NCBI GenBank assembly: GCA_017893485.1
Contig: CM030364.1
Location: 247,989,122-248,053,121, forward strand
Length of the DNA: 64,000 nucleotides
Source of the DNA: Hemerocallis citrina
Lineage: Eukaryota > Streptophyta > Magnoliopsida > Asparagales > Asphodelaceae
Direction of reading: 5' to 3'
The translations under genes and the position numbers were made by a program. Within the stretch, counting starts at the first letter, position 1, and each line of letters begins with the position of its first letter. The notes beneath the pieces were generated by a model. The model was not told where the DNA came from, made no database searches, and saw nothing but the letters and a program-made list of their open reading frames with translations. Below, piece after piece: positions 1 to 11,820 of this stretch.

Positions 1-1288
1 AATCTGAAAAAGTGAAGAGAGGAGAGAGATAGTAATAAAGTGAGGAAGATTTTTGTTTTGGGAAAAAAAAAATACTTTTAGGAAGAAATTGTCTTTTTGG
101 ATGGTGAATGTGAGCTATTGATTTTGTTTGAATTGAATGAGAGCAACTTGATAGCCTTTTTTTTTTCCAAATTGCCTTGTGATTTATTATATAGATGTGC
201 ACAAATTTAGTATAGGAACTTTTATTTCACAAATTGATGTAGCATAAGTTTTTGTTACACTTCGAAAACATGCTACTGAATTAATTTGTAAAATAAATTT
301 TATGTGCATTATTTATAAACACAAGACCTTTTTATTTAACTAAACAAAACCCTTTTGAGCTTGCTAAACTTGTAACAAGACCTTTTTGGAATAATATACA
401 CATATATATAGGAAAATTTGGGTCAGTGGTGTCTATTTTCTAACTTATTTGAGATGATAATGTGCAGGTTTATGGATCTTAACTTGGACCTGAATTAATT
501 AAGACCTAATGTTTTAGCTCGGCCTTGATCTTGGCTTTAAATATCTACAGCTAAAAGCCCTACCATATCCACTGTATCATAGAGCTAGCCTTTGGATTTT
601 CGGGCCAACCCCATCTTTTAATTGTTAAACTTTATGTTAGAAGCCAACTTTGATCTTCTAAGAAAAGTTGGTGAAAGCTACAAAAGCAAAATAACTCCTC
701 CAGTCTTTAATTAATAAAACCTAGTTATACCAATAATGATACAAAGAACAACCTCACATTTCAACCAAAAATTATGCCATTACAAGAGCATAACCCAAAT
801 TAGGCTATAAGACATGCATCAAACTAAACAAATCAATAATATATTTCCATAGAAGCCAAAAGAACTTAAGCAACTGAAATGACAAAAAACATTTTTATAA
901 ATAAGAATGAATTAAGATTATATATGTGAGGAATAGTGAAGTTAAAGAAAAGCCGATAAAGAATAATCAATAAGAGGCCCAGGTCGAAGGGAATTGTTAT
1001 ATATTGTTTAGAGTAGCGTTTGTGTAGTTATATTTGATCGGCTTTGATGGATTATATTTGATTAATGATTCAATGAGTGCATTCTGAGTGAGCTCATGTA
1101 TGGAGATCGGGTATATTTTGAAATCATGGGTTTGAATGGCAACTTTTCTTATTTCTGATTGAATTTATTAGTCAGATTTAGCTTATAGTTTAATCAGATT
1201 TTAGAGGGTAGTGATTTTAATCGGAATCCTTTTTTCCTGAAATTGAATTCCCTTTTGTACTAAGGTTGATCATTATAATTTAGACTGG
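1..1288. other. AT-rich intergenic DNA, no gene recognised
   Basis: I see no convincing coding frame, terminal repeat or RNA gene here. The stretch is strongly A+T rich with short homopolymers. It ends at the 7-bp candidate target-site duplication AGACTGG (1282-1288) of the LINE that follows. Confidence 0.5.
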
Positions 1289-1298
1289 AAGTTTATAC

Positions 1299-1691
1299 GA
1301 TGGTCTTCATGACCCCGACAGGGAAGCGTTTAACGCGGTTATTGCGGATCTCGAACTAGTTGACATTCCCATCACTAATAGACTATTCACCTGGTCAAAC
1401 ATGCAGTCGTCACCTATTTTGGCTAAACTAGATAGGGTCTTGGTCTCTTCTAATTGGGAGGCCAAGGTTCCACTCTCCTGGGCTAAGTTTCTCCCTATAC
1501 CTACATCGGATCATGTTCCTATTATCCTTTCTACCGGTGAATTGCAACCCAGGAAAACTCCCAAGTTTAGGTTCGAGAAAGCATGGTTGGAAATCCAAGG
1601 TTTCCATCACATGGTCAACGATAGTTGGGCTTGCCCTACTAGAGGGATAGAAGCGACGGCAATCTGGTGTGAAAAAAAAAGAAGACTGTGA
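1299..1691 (+). pseudogene. LINE endonuclease domain, C-terminal remnant
   Basis: In plant LINEs this domain (exonuclease-endonuclease-phosphatase fold) nicks the target DNA. Visible signatures are LFTWSN, the K/R-LDRVLVS box and SDHVPI, the C-terminal motifs of the family in the right order. The frame is open upstream of the first ATG at 1401 (FNAVIADLELVDIPITNRLF precedes it), so that ATG is not a real start. The N-terminal catalytic half is missing because of 5' truncation. The frame breaks at a run of nine A near 1671-1680. Confidence 0.8.
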
Positions 1692-1989
1692 TCCAAGCTC
1701 AGGAAATGAAACTGGACCAGATATACGTTGATTTAGAGTGCAAAAGATTCCCTTCTGGAAGGTATTGAAGAGCTTGAAAAGGTTGAAGAAACTAGAGACC
1801 TAATGCAAGAGGAGCGGAATAGGTTGCTTCAACTCAGAGAGGACATTGCTCAACTTTATAGACTAGACGAACTCAAATGACAACATCGGTCCAGAATTTT
1901 GTGGCTCAAAGAGGGAGACGTGAATACCGCCTTCTTCCATCGTGTTGCTAGTGCCTGACGTAAATCTAACCTCATTCTTTCGATCCATA

Positions 1990-3390
1990 CTGATTCTGGA
2001 ATGTTGCAAGGAGACGATGATATCAGAGTGGCATTCCAATCCCACTTCAAGAACCTATTTGGACGGAAGGCGGAGTTGAGAGTCCCTCTTGACCATGACT
2101 TCTGGCGTGCTACCGCGGACGACTTAGACCTTGATCTACGGTCCCTAGAAGCTCCCTTCACGGAGGAGGAAATCTGGGAGGCAATGACGCAACTTGGAAA
2201 GAAGAAAGCTCCACGTCCGGATGGATTCCCAATCCTTTTCTACCATGCATGTTTTTTGGGAGGAAATCAAAGACGATCTTGTAAGCTTGTACGTCGATTT
2301 CTTTGTCTATAAGCTTAAATTAGGTAGAATTAATTATGTTGAGGTTGTGTTGGTGCATAAGAAAGAATATTCCCAGCGAGTGGGAGACTTCCATTCTTAA
2401 CTACTCAGTCAAGATTATCACCAAGACGCTCGCTAACAGATTGAGAAAGTTGATGGATAGACTCATTAGTTGCGAACAAACTGGGTTCATTAAAGGACGG
2501 TGTATCCAGGATTGTATTGCCACCACTGAATAAACTATCCATCATTGCCACATTTCGAATGCTAAGAGCTACCTCCTTAAGCGGGACTTCGAGAAGGCTT
2601 GTGACTTTGTTGAATGAGAATGTCTTCTAGAAGCGTTGGCTGGAAGTGGGTTTGGGGAAAGGTGGATCAAATGGATCCACACTTGTCTCACCACCAGCAG
2701 GACTGCTATCATGGTGAACGGTGTTTCGGGACATCCATTCTCATGCAAACGTGGACTTAGACAAGGAAACCCCCTCTCCCCTCTCCTCTTCACTATTGTG
2801 CCAGGCGTTTTGAGGTCTATGATGGCTAATTGCAGACGGGCCAATTGGATCTCTCTGGTGGCCTGTAGAGTTAGTCGCCAAGGTTGTTCAATCCTCCAAT
2901 ATACAGACGATACTAATCTGTTTGTAAATGGCAACCTCAGGGAAACAACCACTTTCAATGGAATTCTTTATAGTTTTGAAGCTTGGTTCGGCCTCAGGGT
3001 TAACTTCCACAAAAGTGCTCTTATCTCTATTGCCTTATCCCCAGAGGAGGCATAGGAACATGCCACAATTCTCAACTGTTCCATCGAGAATTTTCCCATT
3101 AAGTACCTGGGGCTCCCGCTGAGATCGGGCAAGCTCAAGAAGGCTGATTGGTTACCCATCATTGATCGGGTGGAGAATCGTCTTGCAGGATGGAAAGGTA
3201 AAGCATTGTCCTTGGGAGGGAGAGTCACTTTTATCAATGCAGTCCTCTCTAACCTACCAACCTATTATCTGTCCTTCTTCGAAATGCCACGATGGGTTAT
3301 CTAGAGAATTGATCGCATCCGAAAGCAATTTTTTATGGAAGGGTGCAAACCATGATAGAGGCAGCTTTCACCTCATCAGATGAGAAAAAG
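1990..3390 (+). pseudogene. LINE reverse transcriptase, frameshifted
   Basis: Pieces in three frames reconstruct the order of an L1-type reverse transcriptase. KKAPRPDGFP is the fingers motif. ANRLRKLMDRLISCEQTGFI and KGRCIQD are the palm entry. GLRQGNPLSPLLF is RT block 4, followed by YTDDT. KYLGLPL is the thumb, then a segment resembling AGWKGKALSLGGR. The catalytic box reads YTDD instead of the usual YADD/FADD; both aspartates remain. Stops and shifts occur around 2290, 2395, 2530, 2615 and 3055. It is not translatable as one protein. Confidence 0.85.
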
Positions 3391-4470
3391 CGTGCATGAA
3401 AAAGATGCACGGAGGTCTGGGTATCATTGACCTTCGGGATATGAATCTCACGCTATTTGGTAAGTGGTGGAGGAAAATCTTTCACCATAACGGAGAGGGT
3501 TGGCAGGATTTCGCTCAGGCTTACCTGCATGGAAATGGGACGTGGAATCTGGGCTTCAGGGTGGGCCCACATGTCTCTTGTCTCTGGGGAGGAATTGCTA
3601 AAGCTTATGAGCCTTTCAATAGCTGTGTGACGTCGTTTATTGAAAATGGCAGAATTACTAGATTCTAGTGGGAAAAATGATGTGGTGATCACACACTTAG
3701 AGATCTGTTCCCCGACTTATATGCTTGAGCGACACAACCATACTGCACGATGGCCGCAGCCTGGAGAAGAAGCTCCTAGAAACCGGCCTTTAAACAAGCA
3801 CTGGACTCTGGCTCTCAGCTTAGGTTTATGGAGCTTCAGGCTCATATCGGCAGTTCGGGAATTAAATGCTCACAGGGGCCAGATAGAAAAACCTGGGGAC
3901 TAGAAAAGAATGTCACTTTCACTGTACGCTCTCTTTATAACCGCATTCATTTCAGGGGATGTCGCCCGAAATGGTCGGATATTATCTGGAAGGCGAAAAC
4001 CTCGCTGAAATAAAAATCTTCATATGACTGGTTCAAAACGATGCAATTCTGACTAAAGAGAACCTGGCTAAATACCAACCGAATATTGATTCTATATGTG
4101 GGTTCTGCAATGCTGTCTCCGAAACCAGAGACCATCTATTTCTGGAGTGTCCCAGGAGCAAAGCGGTCCTCGTTGAGGTCCTCAGCACCCTGGGTACTAA
4201 CGAGTATCCTATTATGTATGAGGATCTGTGGATAGACTTGAAGTTCGCTACTGAGAGATGGTATATGAGAGAAGCTTAGTTTATCGCTATCACTGCTACG
4301 ACTTGGGTCCTTTGGCTAGATAGGAATAACTGTTACTTTCGTGGGACTAGTAATAGTATTTCTGGTAATTTGACTCACATTATGCATCTTATTTCTTTCT
4401 GGGCTACAGCTGCTGCAACAGGTCCTCGAGGAAGGATTTCCAGCGTCTTTCATGTGGAGGAGTACGCGAC
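3391..4470 (+). pseudogene. LINE C-terminal region with zf-RVT-type zinc finger
   Basis: The segment after the thumb shows GGLGIIDLRDMNLTLFGKWW, typical of the region after RT in plant LINEs. Further on, around 4075-4180, is a CGFCN...ETRDHLFLECP motif, the Cys/His signature of the zf-RVT domain found at the C terminus of plant non-LTR polyproteins. Stops at about 3665, 3901 and 4012 split it. No intact RNase H is visible. Confidence 0.7.
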
Positions 4471-4784
4471 GATGATGTCGAGATTGGGCCAACGCTCGAA
4501 TGATGGACGAGTATGTTCTATTCTTTTGTCTTTTTACTGCTGATCGATCCCCACAACCCCAAGGTTTTTGGGGGAGTTAGATGCTATGTTGTACTTTTGT
4601 TGGATGCATGTATGTGTTTGTCTTTCTTTTGTCCCCCCCCCCCCCTGCTCAGGGAGGATCTATGTGTTTTTATGTATTGTAGGACTCTGTACTTGGCTCC
4701 GTGCTCTGAGTTTGTTTTATTAACTCTTTATTAATGAAATTGGGTGGCCATACTCTACCTTTTCCTTCAAAAAAAAAAGACTGG

Positions 4785-5533
4785 TGTATATTGACTTTAA
4801 AGTACGAAGTAATTCAAAAGTTTTGAAATATTGAAGCAGAATGTGCTTCGTTGATGTAGCACTTATTGCTTGTTTTGTGGAGAAGAATGTTGCATCTTAT
4901 CAGTGTTTGAGGGTAATATTCTAACTAGTGAGATTTTTATTTCATATTCTAACCGATCACCCAGTTGAGATACCTACCTTACCTATTGCAATTAATTTGT
5001 AACGAATTCACTTAGTAATTAAAACAATTTATCAAAAATTCGTAGAAGAAGGGGAAGTCATCAGAATTTCGTAGAAGTTTGAGTTTGGAAGAAATTTATC
5101 TTGTTGAGAGAAACTAAAATTCTGCAATTTTGGTGGGTGATGAACTCTATCGCAGAATGAAAAAGGAAGAAAGAGATGAGAGTAGTCCCTACAAAACTTT
5201 TGCACCTTACGTACTTCATTTTACTACTCACCATTACTTACTATATTGCAACTCAGCAGTCTGCACCTTAATGGCTAGGCAACTTTGTTACCGAAAAACA
5301 ACACTACAAGTGTACACCTAGGTTTTCTTTCTTCTCTGGTTATTCTTATAGTGCCATTTGAGATGTATTCCCTTGTATCTATAAAACTAGAACTAACTCA
5401 AACAAGAGAGTTCACTAACATGGTTTATGGCAGCAAGAAAGTATTCGAGAAGGAGAGAGAGAGTTCTCTGAAAAATGCCTAGATGTGCTTTGAAGGAAGT
5501 ATTGGCTTAAATATTCTACACGATGAGCATGTA
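4785..5533. other. AT-rich spacer, no gene recognised
   Basis: This lies between the LINE tail and the first copia element. Only short unrelated open frames occur, with no domain-like sequence. I see no RNA gene or inverted repeat. Confidence 0.45.
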
Positions 5534-5538
5534 GAATC

Positions 5539-5802
5539 TGTTGGATATATAGGTATATTCTCAATATAATAGAATATTATTGTATAATGTTCTATGGGGC
5601 AACACGTGCGTTCACGTGGTATCTGTTTAATTGTTGGACCGGGTTGAGTGGGCATAAAGCCCAGTACCCTAAACCCAGATTAATCTCATTTAAATGCTGG
5701 TCTAGAGGTAGAGTGATATTCCAATTACTGATAAGCATGGTATAATATCTTAAGTGGCTATGAAATATAAACACTAACCCTAATTACTCACTTGATTTAA
5801 CA
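5539..5802 (+). repeat. 5' LTR of copia element G
   Basis: It starts TGTTGG and ends TTTAACA. It shares the block GGACCGGGTTGAGTG and the following GTACCCTAAACCCAGATTAA with the 3' copy. GAATC precedes it. The sequence after it (5803 on) has no recognisable primer-binding site complementary to initiator tRNA-Met, either because of decay or because another primer was used. Confidence 0.9.
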
Positions 5803-6628
5803 ATCTTAAGATATTATATAATTAATTTTGAGATTAAGAGAGTTAATTGGAGTTGGTTGATCGCTGGACTCCAACACCGTCGTCAACACCCGCCACCGAC
5901 GCACCACCGCGCGTCAGCGCCATCGCACGATCCTGCCTCCCTCTCCTTTTCTATTTGAGTTCGGGAAGAAGAAGGAGAGTGATTTTCGAAGTGTTCTTCG
6001 ATGGGTTTTGCTTCGGCCGTCAGATCCGTTCGCCACCGCCGATGGGTGCACCCTCCGCTGGGGTCGCCAAAGTTGCCCCGTCACCACCGCCAGCCACCAC
6101 ACCCGAAACACCCCTCCTCCTCTTCTGATTACTGTGTGAGATCAGGTTCGGGATCAGATCAGATCTAATTTTCCTATTGGTGTTTCTTGGTGTTCTGTGT
6201 TCGGGCTTGATAGGCAATCATTTGCAGATTGTTGTGTTGCCCAGATCCGACCAAACAAGAAGGCTATTGGCTGAGATCTTGTTATTCAGTGTTCGGGGTT
6301 AGGATCATATCATTGGTGTGCTCTGGTTTGACTCAGATCTGATTTCTGATTTCTGATTGGCTGGATTGTTGTTGTTTCGTGTTTTGGGAATAAGACAAGA
6401 TCTTTGCACTGTACTTCCGATTCAAATCCAAATCCAACCCACAAATCTTTATCAAGATTTGGTCCAATCTAAACTTTAAGATAAGTGCTACTCAATTTAA
6501 TTAAATTCCTGTTTTATTGTTTATTACACAGTTTTATAGAAAAATCATTCCTTTTACTGAAATTACGCTAGTAGTAATTATTCAGAATAAACTCTCTTGA
6601 TTTTCGAATTTATTGTTTATTCCTTAAG

Positions 6629-6766
6629 ATGGAAAAACTGAATCGAGCGTACAAGATTCCGAAACTAGATATGTTTGATAGTTCTGAATTTAACAGTCGG
6701 AAGATGAATGCACAATATGAGATGTGGATAAATTTTTTGGAGATAGTGCGGGAGGTGAAAATATTG
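6629..6766 (+). pseudogene. copia gag N-terminal remnant (element G)
   Basis: An ATG at 6629 opens a frame containing YKIPKLDMFD, an arrangement typical of the start of plant copia gag proteins. It ends at a stop near 6766, followed by AT-rich sequence with no open frame. No zinc knuckle survives. The GC-rich leader between LTR and gag (about 5850-6130) contains an open frame that I do not regard as coding. Confidence 0.5.
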
Positions 6767-8069
6767 TTTTGACTAGATCCAACTATGATTGGACTGGATC
6801 ATATCTAAAATTAAAGATAAGTTCTTTACCTGCATATATATTTTAATTATTTGTTGTTGGTAAGTGCTAAAGTTCAAAACCGTGTTAACCCTTGTTTAAT
6901 TAAACACAAGTTTGAATAATTGTTTTAGCTATGTGCTAAGGATCAAATATCTATTTTGATAAGTTAAATTATAGATTTTGACTGTAAATTTGTTTCTTCA
7001 ATTAAATTATTGTTAGAATAAAATAGTGCTAATAATTCGTTTAATTAGCTAATTTTTAAAAATTTGATGATGTAAGAACTTCTAAGTTACTTACAAACTG
7101 TGTGTGTGTTGGAGATGATGGATATGCATCACGGTTGAATAAGTCTGCACTACGCAGGCTTCTCCATCAAATTTGGAAAACACTTCTAACTTGAAGTGTC
7201 AGTATGATCTACTATAATTTTTCTTAGTATTTTCATGTGATGAATGTGTTAACGTTTTGTGCGTTTGATCACATGATTGGAAGTTTTAGATCATAGTTAT
7301 TCTCGCCTTGAAAACTAGCATGTTTAGGGTTGTTAAGTGCTTTATCATACTATGTGTATAGATATTTTGACAAATCTATTGTTTGCAGTTTGTGTGAGAT
7401 TATATATTTACTTCTCAAATAAAAAAATAAAAAAATTAATGTATAAGATCTATAACAAACGTTCTGTAACTTAGAGGAGAGCATCTTTTAGTGCATGATA
7501 TGACTCCAATAGTTACGCTTGTTCTTTCTCGTTCATTGTACTGTAGGTGCAAAGTTGAATTATAACATGTTAGCCATCATCTCGTTTAGCGTTTCGAAGA
7601 TGATGAAGAATGAATATAGAAATGAGCTCTTCGTTCAATGTGTTTGAGCATATGGACATTGTTAGAATTACAAGAAAAATCAAACAGTTTTGTGAAATTT
7701 GGTAGAGTAATTTCGTATTAACTCATATTGTTATTACTTTAATGTGCAGATCATAGTCAATGGCATGTGTAGGTTGAGTTTAACAAACGAAGCAACTGAT
7801 AATAGTAGTTCTAATTTGTATAGTCCATGAATACGGCATAATAGGTCAGGACATGTGAACTATATGTTAAATTTTTTGTTCTTGTTAAAACTCATAACTT
7901 TGCTAAATGACACTTCATTAAAATATGAAAAATGTGAAGTTTGAACTCAGATCTTGATCACTAGGAAATCATTTTGTATGATCTCTAGGAGTTCACAATT
8001 TTTTGAATCAATACATTCTGATATTTGTGATCTCAGTAGCTTTCTAACTATGTGAGATAATTGTTGGTC

Positions 8070-10200
8070 AGAAATATTTAATCGCTTTTGTAGATGATTA
8101 GTGTGAGGTTTGTCATACATATATGAAGAATTAAGCACTTGTTATTCTTAATGAATTAAAATTTAGTTAAGTGCTAAGATTAAAAGGTTTCAGATTTGAT
8201 AGAGGTAGTAAATATGTTTTAACAATTTCAGAGAAGTTTGCATTTGGCATAATCTCTAGTGCACTATTTATTATAGTCAAAATGGTAATGATAAAAGTTA
8301 GATCAAACACTTGGTGAAATGTTGAATTCTATATTATTGATTGTTGTTTGACTTTGTGTAATTATGAGTGATATTGTATTGTTAATCATATTCCTAATTT
8401 TTAACTACACTCCAAATCATTTATACCTTGTAGACAATGGGATAGAAACACAAATAATTCTGTTAAAATGAAAACATATGGTATGATACATTTGTTATAG
8501 TACATGACCTTAGAAGGCCTAAAGTAGGACCTATAACAAAATTTGTGTGTGCTTAGAAAGTACAGAATGTAGTTCTGTGGACAGATGTTGGATCTATCTA
8601 ATTTGTGTTAAAAGAATCTAGACTTGCAGAGTTCTTTGAGGATGTGTTCATCAAAGATAAATGTATGAAATTATCTAGTCCTACAGACACGGTCAATAAT
8701 TCATGGTTGGAATCAAGAACCAGCATTACTGACACTTAAAACTTCAATGGCAAATGAGCCAAGAAGAGTCTTTAGTAGATAATGAAATGAATTTGTGATA
8801 AAATTTGAATGAGTTGATTTGCCGAAAGAGGCTAAAACTATAGTAATTAAGTGGGGTTTTGTAAAGGAAGCTTAATTTTGAAATGTTCAGTAGTAATTTT
8901 AATGCAATTTTAGTAGCTAACGGATTGACTGAGATAAATGGGGTAGATTTATTTTATGTCTACTCACATGTTTATCATATTGCTACATTAAGTATTCTTC
9001 TTACTCCTACATATATTGAAAATTTTGTTATTCATAAAAGATATTTAAAACAGTTTTGTACTAAAAGTTTTGTACTTGATGTTTTGTACTGAACAGTTTT
9101 TTACTGAAAAATTTTGAACTAATATGTTTATAATGAATAAGATTTACAATTTAGTAAAATCATTGTATGTTCTTAAAACATGTATAGCCGACGAATAAAT
9201 AATTTGAAAAATTTCTTAAAGAGCATAGTATATGAGTCAAGTAATTCAGATCACTGTTTTTAACTTTGTGGTGTGTCAAATATAATGATTATTATTTACT
9301 TGTTCTGCTGACATGCTTGTTCTTGGAAGTGACATCTCTATTACAAATGGAGTTAAAATTGTGTTATCCAAAGAATTCAGCATGAAACACCTAGGTATTG
9401 TGGACACCATAGGAATACGGGTGAGTTTTGGTTGGCAAGGGATAATCCTTAGTCAAACTCATCAAATCAATAATGTATTTCAAAAGTGGGGATATAGTGA
9501 TTGAAAGTGTGTTTTGAAATACCTTATAATTATGATAAAAGGTTGACACCTAATGATGGTGCAACTATGAGACAGGTAGATCATTAAAAAAGAATTGAAA
9601 GTCTCATGTATACAAAGATCTGCACTAGAATAGACATAGCCTTTGAGGGACGTATGATCTGCAGATTCACTAATAATCTCATACATATTTGAGTGCCCTT
9701 AAGAGGCTAATGAGATACCTGAGTGGTACTCAAGAGTTTGCTTTGTGCTACTCAAAGTTTAGTGAAAGTCGACAACTAGTAAATATGTGTTCACACTAGG
9801 AGGAGCAGAAAAATTATGGAGATTAAAAGGCAAACAAGCATTGCGTTTTCATCCAAAAAATCAAACCTTTATGTGTTATCTCTGCAGGAGAATATACTGA
9901 GTGGATTGAATGACTTATTGATAATCATCCATTGAGAAGTCTAACGTAAATTTTCTAATTCTGTTATGCGACTATCAAGCTATAATACACTGTAGCTCAT
10001 AACTCACTCCATAATAGTAATAGGAGTATATTAAGGCTGAAAGAAACCTAGTTGAACTTTCTCATAGATATAGTGCAATTGCGACAAGTATGGCTAATGC
10101 TCTTGCTAAGAGACTTGAAAGTGATCTAATTATCAAAACTGTGGGGAAAATGGAGTTAAAAGCTATTAAGTCAAAAGCTTTGACATCGAAGTTGTTTTGA
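8070..10200 (+). pseudogene. Decayed copia integrase, RT and RNase H (element G)
   Basis: Fragments appear in the correct order. An integrase-like YLIAFVDD is at about 8067-8090, and GFRFDRGSKY (compare LRSDRGGEY) at about 8184-8215. An RT-entry fragment VDLPKEAKTIVIKW is at about 8815-8860. The RT segment LVLGSDISITNGVKIVLSKE, then FSMKHLG, is at 9313-9504; MYTKICTRIDIAF follows, then RNase H-like pieces to about 10150. Stops are frequent and the YVDD box is not recoverable. The identification rests on motif order rather than on long similarity. Confidence 0.7.
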
Positions 10201-11160
10201 GATTTAGAATCCAATTGGAGCCATAGAGACGTTCAAACTGAAGCATCAATTTTAGGCAGTTGGCATGCTTTAGATAATTTGAAAAGTTCTATGTAAATTT
10301 TGTTAATATATAATTTCATTCCAATTTTGATGATGATATATATTTTCATAATTTACTTAGAATCATCTCATTATTCCAACAGAAAGCATAAAAACTTGCG
10401 ATGTGTTTCCGATGTTTAGAATGTCGTTATATCATTCCAATTAAGATGATATATCTCTTTTATGGATTCATGTTTTATTACAATTTTGATGATTCAGAAT
10501 AAACTATAATTGATTTGACTATTCTATCATTCCAATATAGAACATAGTATAGTTCTTGTGTAGAAACTATAATAGTTCTTGTTCTTTATTTTGTTAAATA
10601 AACTTGATTGTGATGTTTGCGTTACATTTTGCTAAGCTATCGTTAAATTGTACTAAGTTCTTTAGTGGAACTAGATACTTTATGAAATTCACTAGAATTT
10701 TTAGAGATGTGTCTCTTGATATTCTTGTATTCAATAAGCTAGCAAAAATGGATGAGTTGAATCTGTTAACATAGATTTCAAAATATGATTTGCTCAAAAT
10801 GGAGGAGTAAACATAAAGCAGTTTGCAAGGATATAGTTTTAGTTTATTTCTCTCGAGAATAAATTTGTCACTTACTTGGTAAAACTTCTGTTGAGTTTAA
10901 GACTCTTGTATTCATGAGCTTAAAACTCATATTCTGTTCTTGAAGTTTATTTGTTTTGGTTGATTTTGAAACTATAACAGGTTTCTTTAGTTGGTTTAGT
11001 CATTGTGAACTATTCAATTTTGATATGGTCTTTGAACTATTTGATTATTTTTGTTTAGTCTCATTTGAACTATTCGAGTTATAATTAATTTAGTCTATGA
11101 ACTATATTCTTTTGTGATCCAATGATATAACAGAGGAATTGTCTAATATATTGAGAATAT

Positions 11161-11170
11161 AGGAGGAGAT
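11161..11170 (+). other. Polypurine tract of element G
   Basis: AGGAGGAGAT directly abuts the 3' LTR start TGTTGG. This is the position and composition expected of the plus-strand primer in reverse transcription. Confidence 0.8.
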
Positions 11171-11442
11171 TGTTGGATATATAGGTATATTTTCAATATT
11201 ATAGAATATTATTGTGTACAATGTTCAATGAGGCAACAAGTGCTTTCATGTGTAATCTGTTTAATTGTTGGACCGGGTTGAGTGAGCATAAAACCCAGTA
11301 CCCTAAACCCAGATTAATCTCATTTAAATGTTGATCTAGAGGTAGTGCCCTGTGATATTCCAATTACTGATGAGCAGGGTATAATATCCTAAGGGGCTAT
11401 GAGATATAAACCCTAATCCTAATTACTCATCTTGATCTAACA
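11171..11442 (+). repeat. 3' LTR of copia element G
   Basis: It matches the 5' LTR over its whole length with scattered substitutions and small indels, ends CTAACA, and is followed by GAATC, the second copy of the target-site duplication. Confidence 0.9.
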
Positions 11443-11447
11443 GAATC

Positions 11448-11820
11448 TACGTGTTTTTCAAAGCCATTCAACATAGATGGAAGGCAGTGGCCGTAAGTGC
11501 GTGAGGTGAGAAAACGTCCACATTGTACACAACTACAACTTCTACTGTAGTTATGATAGTAAGAAAAGATTACAGATAATTCATTCAAACCACTACTGGG
11601 CAACCATATAAGGTTCCAGATACAGAGAATTTGATCGACTGATATGGTTCAAGCCAGGGGCTTTGTAACAGTGTGTACAAAACATAGGGTTCTACTTAAA
11701 CATGCTAGATAGTGGTCATCTTAATTCTTAAGACATAGCAATAGCAGTATTGTCCATGTCCTTCTTCCAATTGGAGCTAGTGGTATGCCTTGCTTGTAGT
11801 CCTAAATTATGCTGTTAATT
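11448..11820. other. Spacer and likely 3' UTR of the P450 gene
   Basis: This lies between element G and the P450 stop codon. It probably includes the P450 3' untranslated region (minus strand). No canonical AATAAA was seen and no other gene is evident. Confidence 0.4.

Larger units (their letters stand above)
1289..4777 (+). mobile_element. 5'-truncated non-LTR retrotransposon (plant L1-type LINE)
   Basis: The element begins inside the endonuclease domain, continues through reverse transcriptase and a C-terminal zinc-finger region, and ends in a 10-A tail at 4769-4778. Loss of the 5' end is typical of target-primed reverse transcription. The heptamer AGACTGG occurs at 1282-1288 and directly after the tail at 4778-4784, a plausible though short target-site duplication. 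A run of 13 C (4633-4645) lies in the 3' UTR. The 3' UTR contains TTAATGAAAT about 40 bp before the tail, where a polyadenylation signal would be expected. The reading frame is broken many times, so the copy is dead. Confidence 0.85.
5539..11442 (+). mobile_element. Old Ty1/copia LTR retrotransposon (element G)
   Basis: Two similar terminal repeats (264 and 272 bp) begin TGTTGGATATATAGG and end TAACA. They are flanked by the perfect 5-bp target-site duplication GAATC (5534-5538 and 11443-11447). A purine tract AGGAGGAGAT sits directly before the 3' LTR. The interior holds decayed gag, integrase, RT and RNase H in copia order on the plus strand. Many stops and visibly diverged LTRs indicate an old insertion. 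No standard tRNA-Met primer-binding site follows the 5' LTR. Confidence 0.92.

Noticed and set aside
1401..1691. Separate host gene starting at ATG 1401
   Set aside because: The reading frame and endonuclease similarity extend upstream of this ATG, so it is an internal Met of a truncated LINE.
5847..6128. 93-codon frame in the leader of copia G
   Set aside because: G+C-rich, low complexity, no gag similarity, and an equally long frame exists on the other strand; probably untranslated leader.
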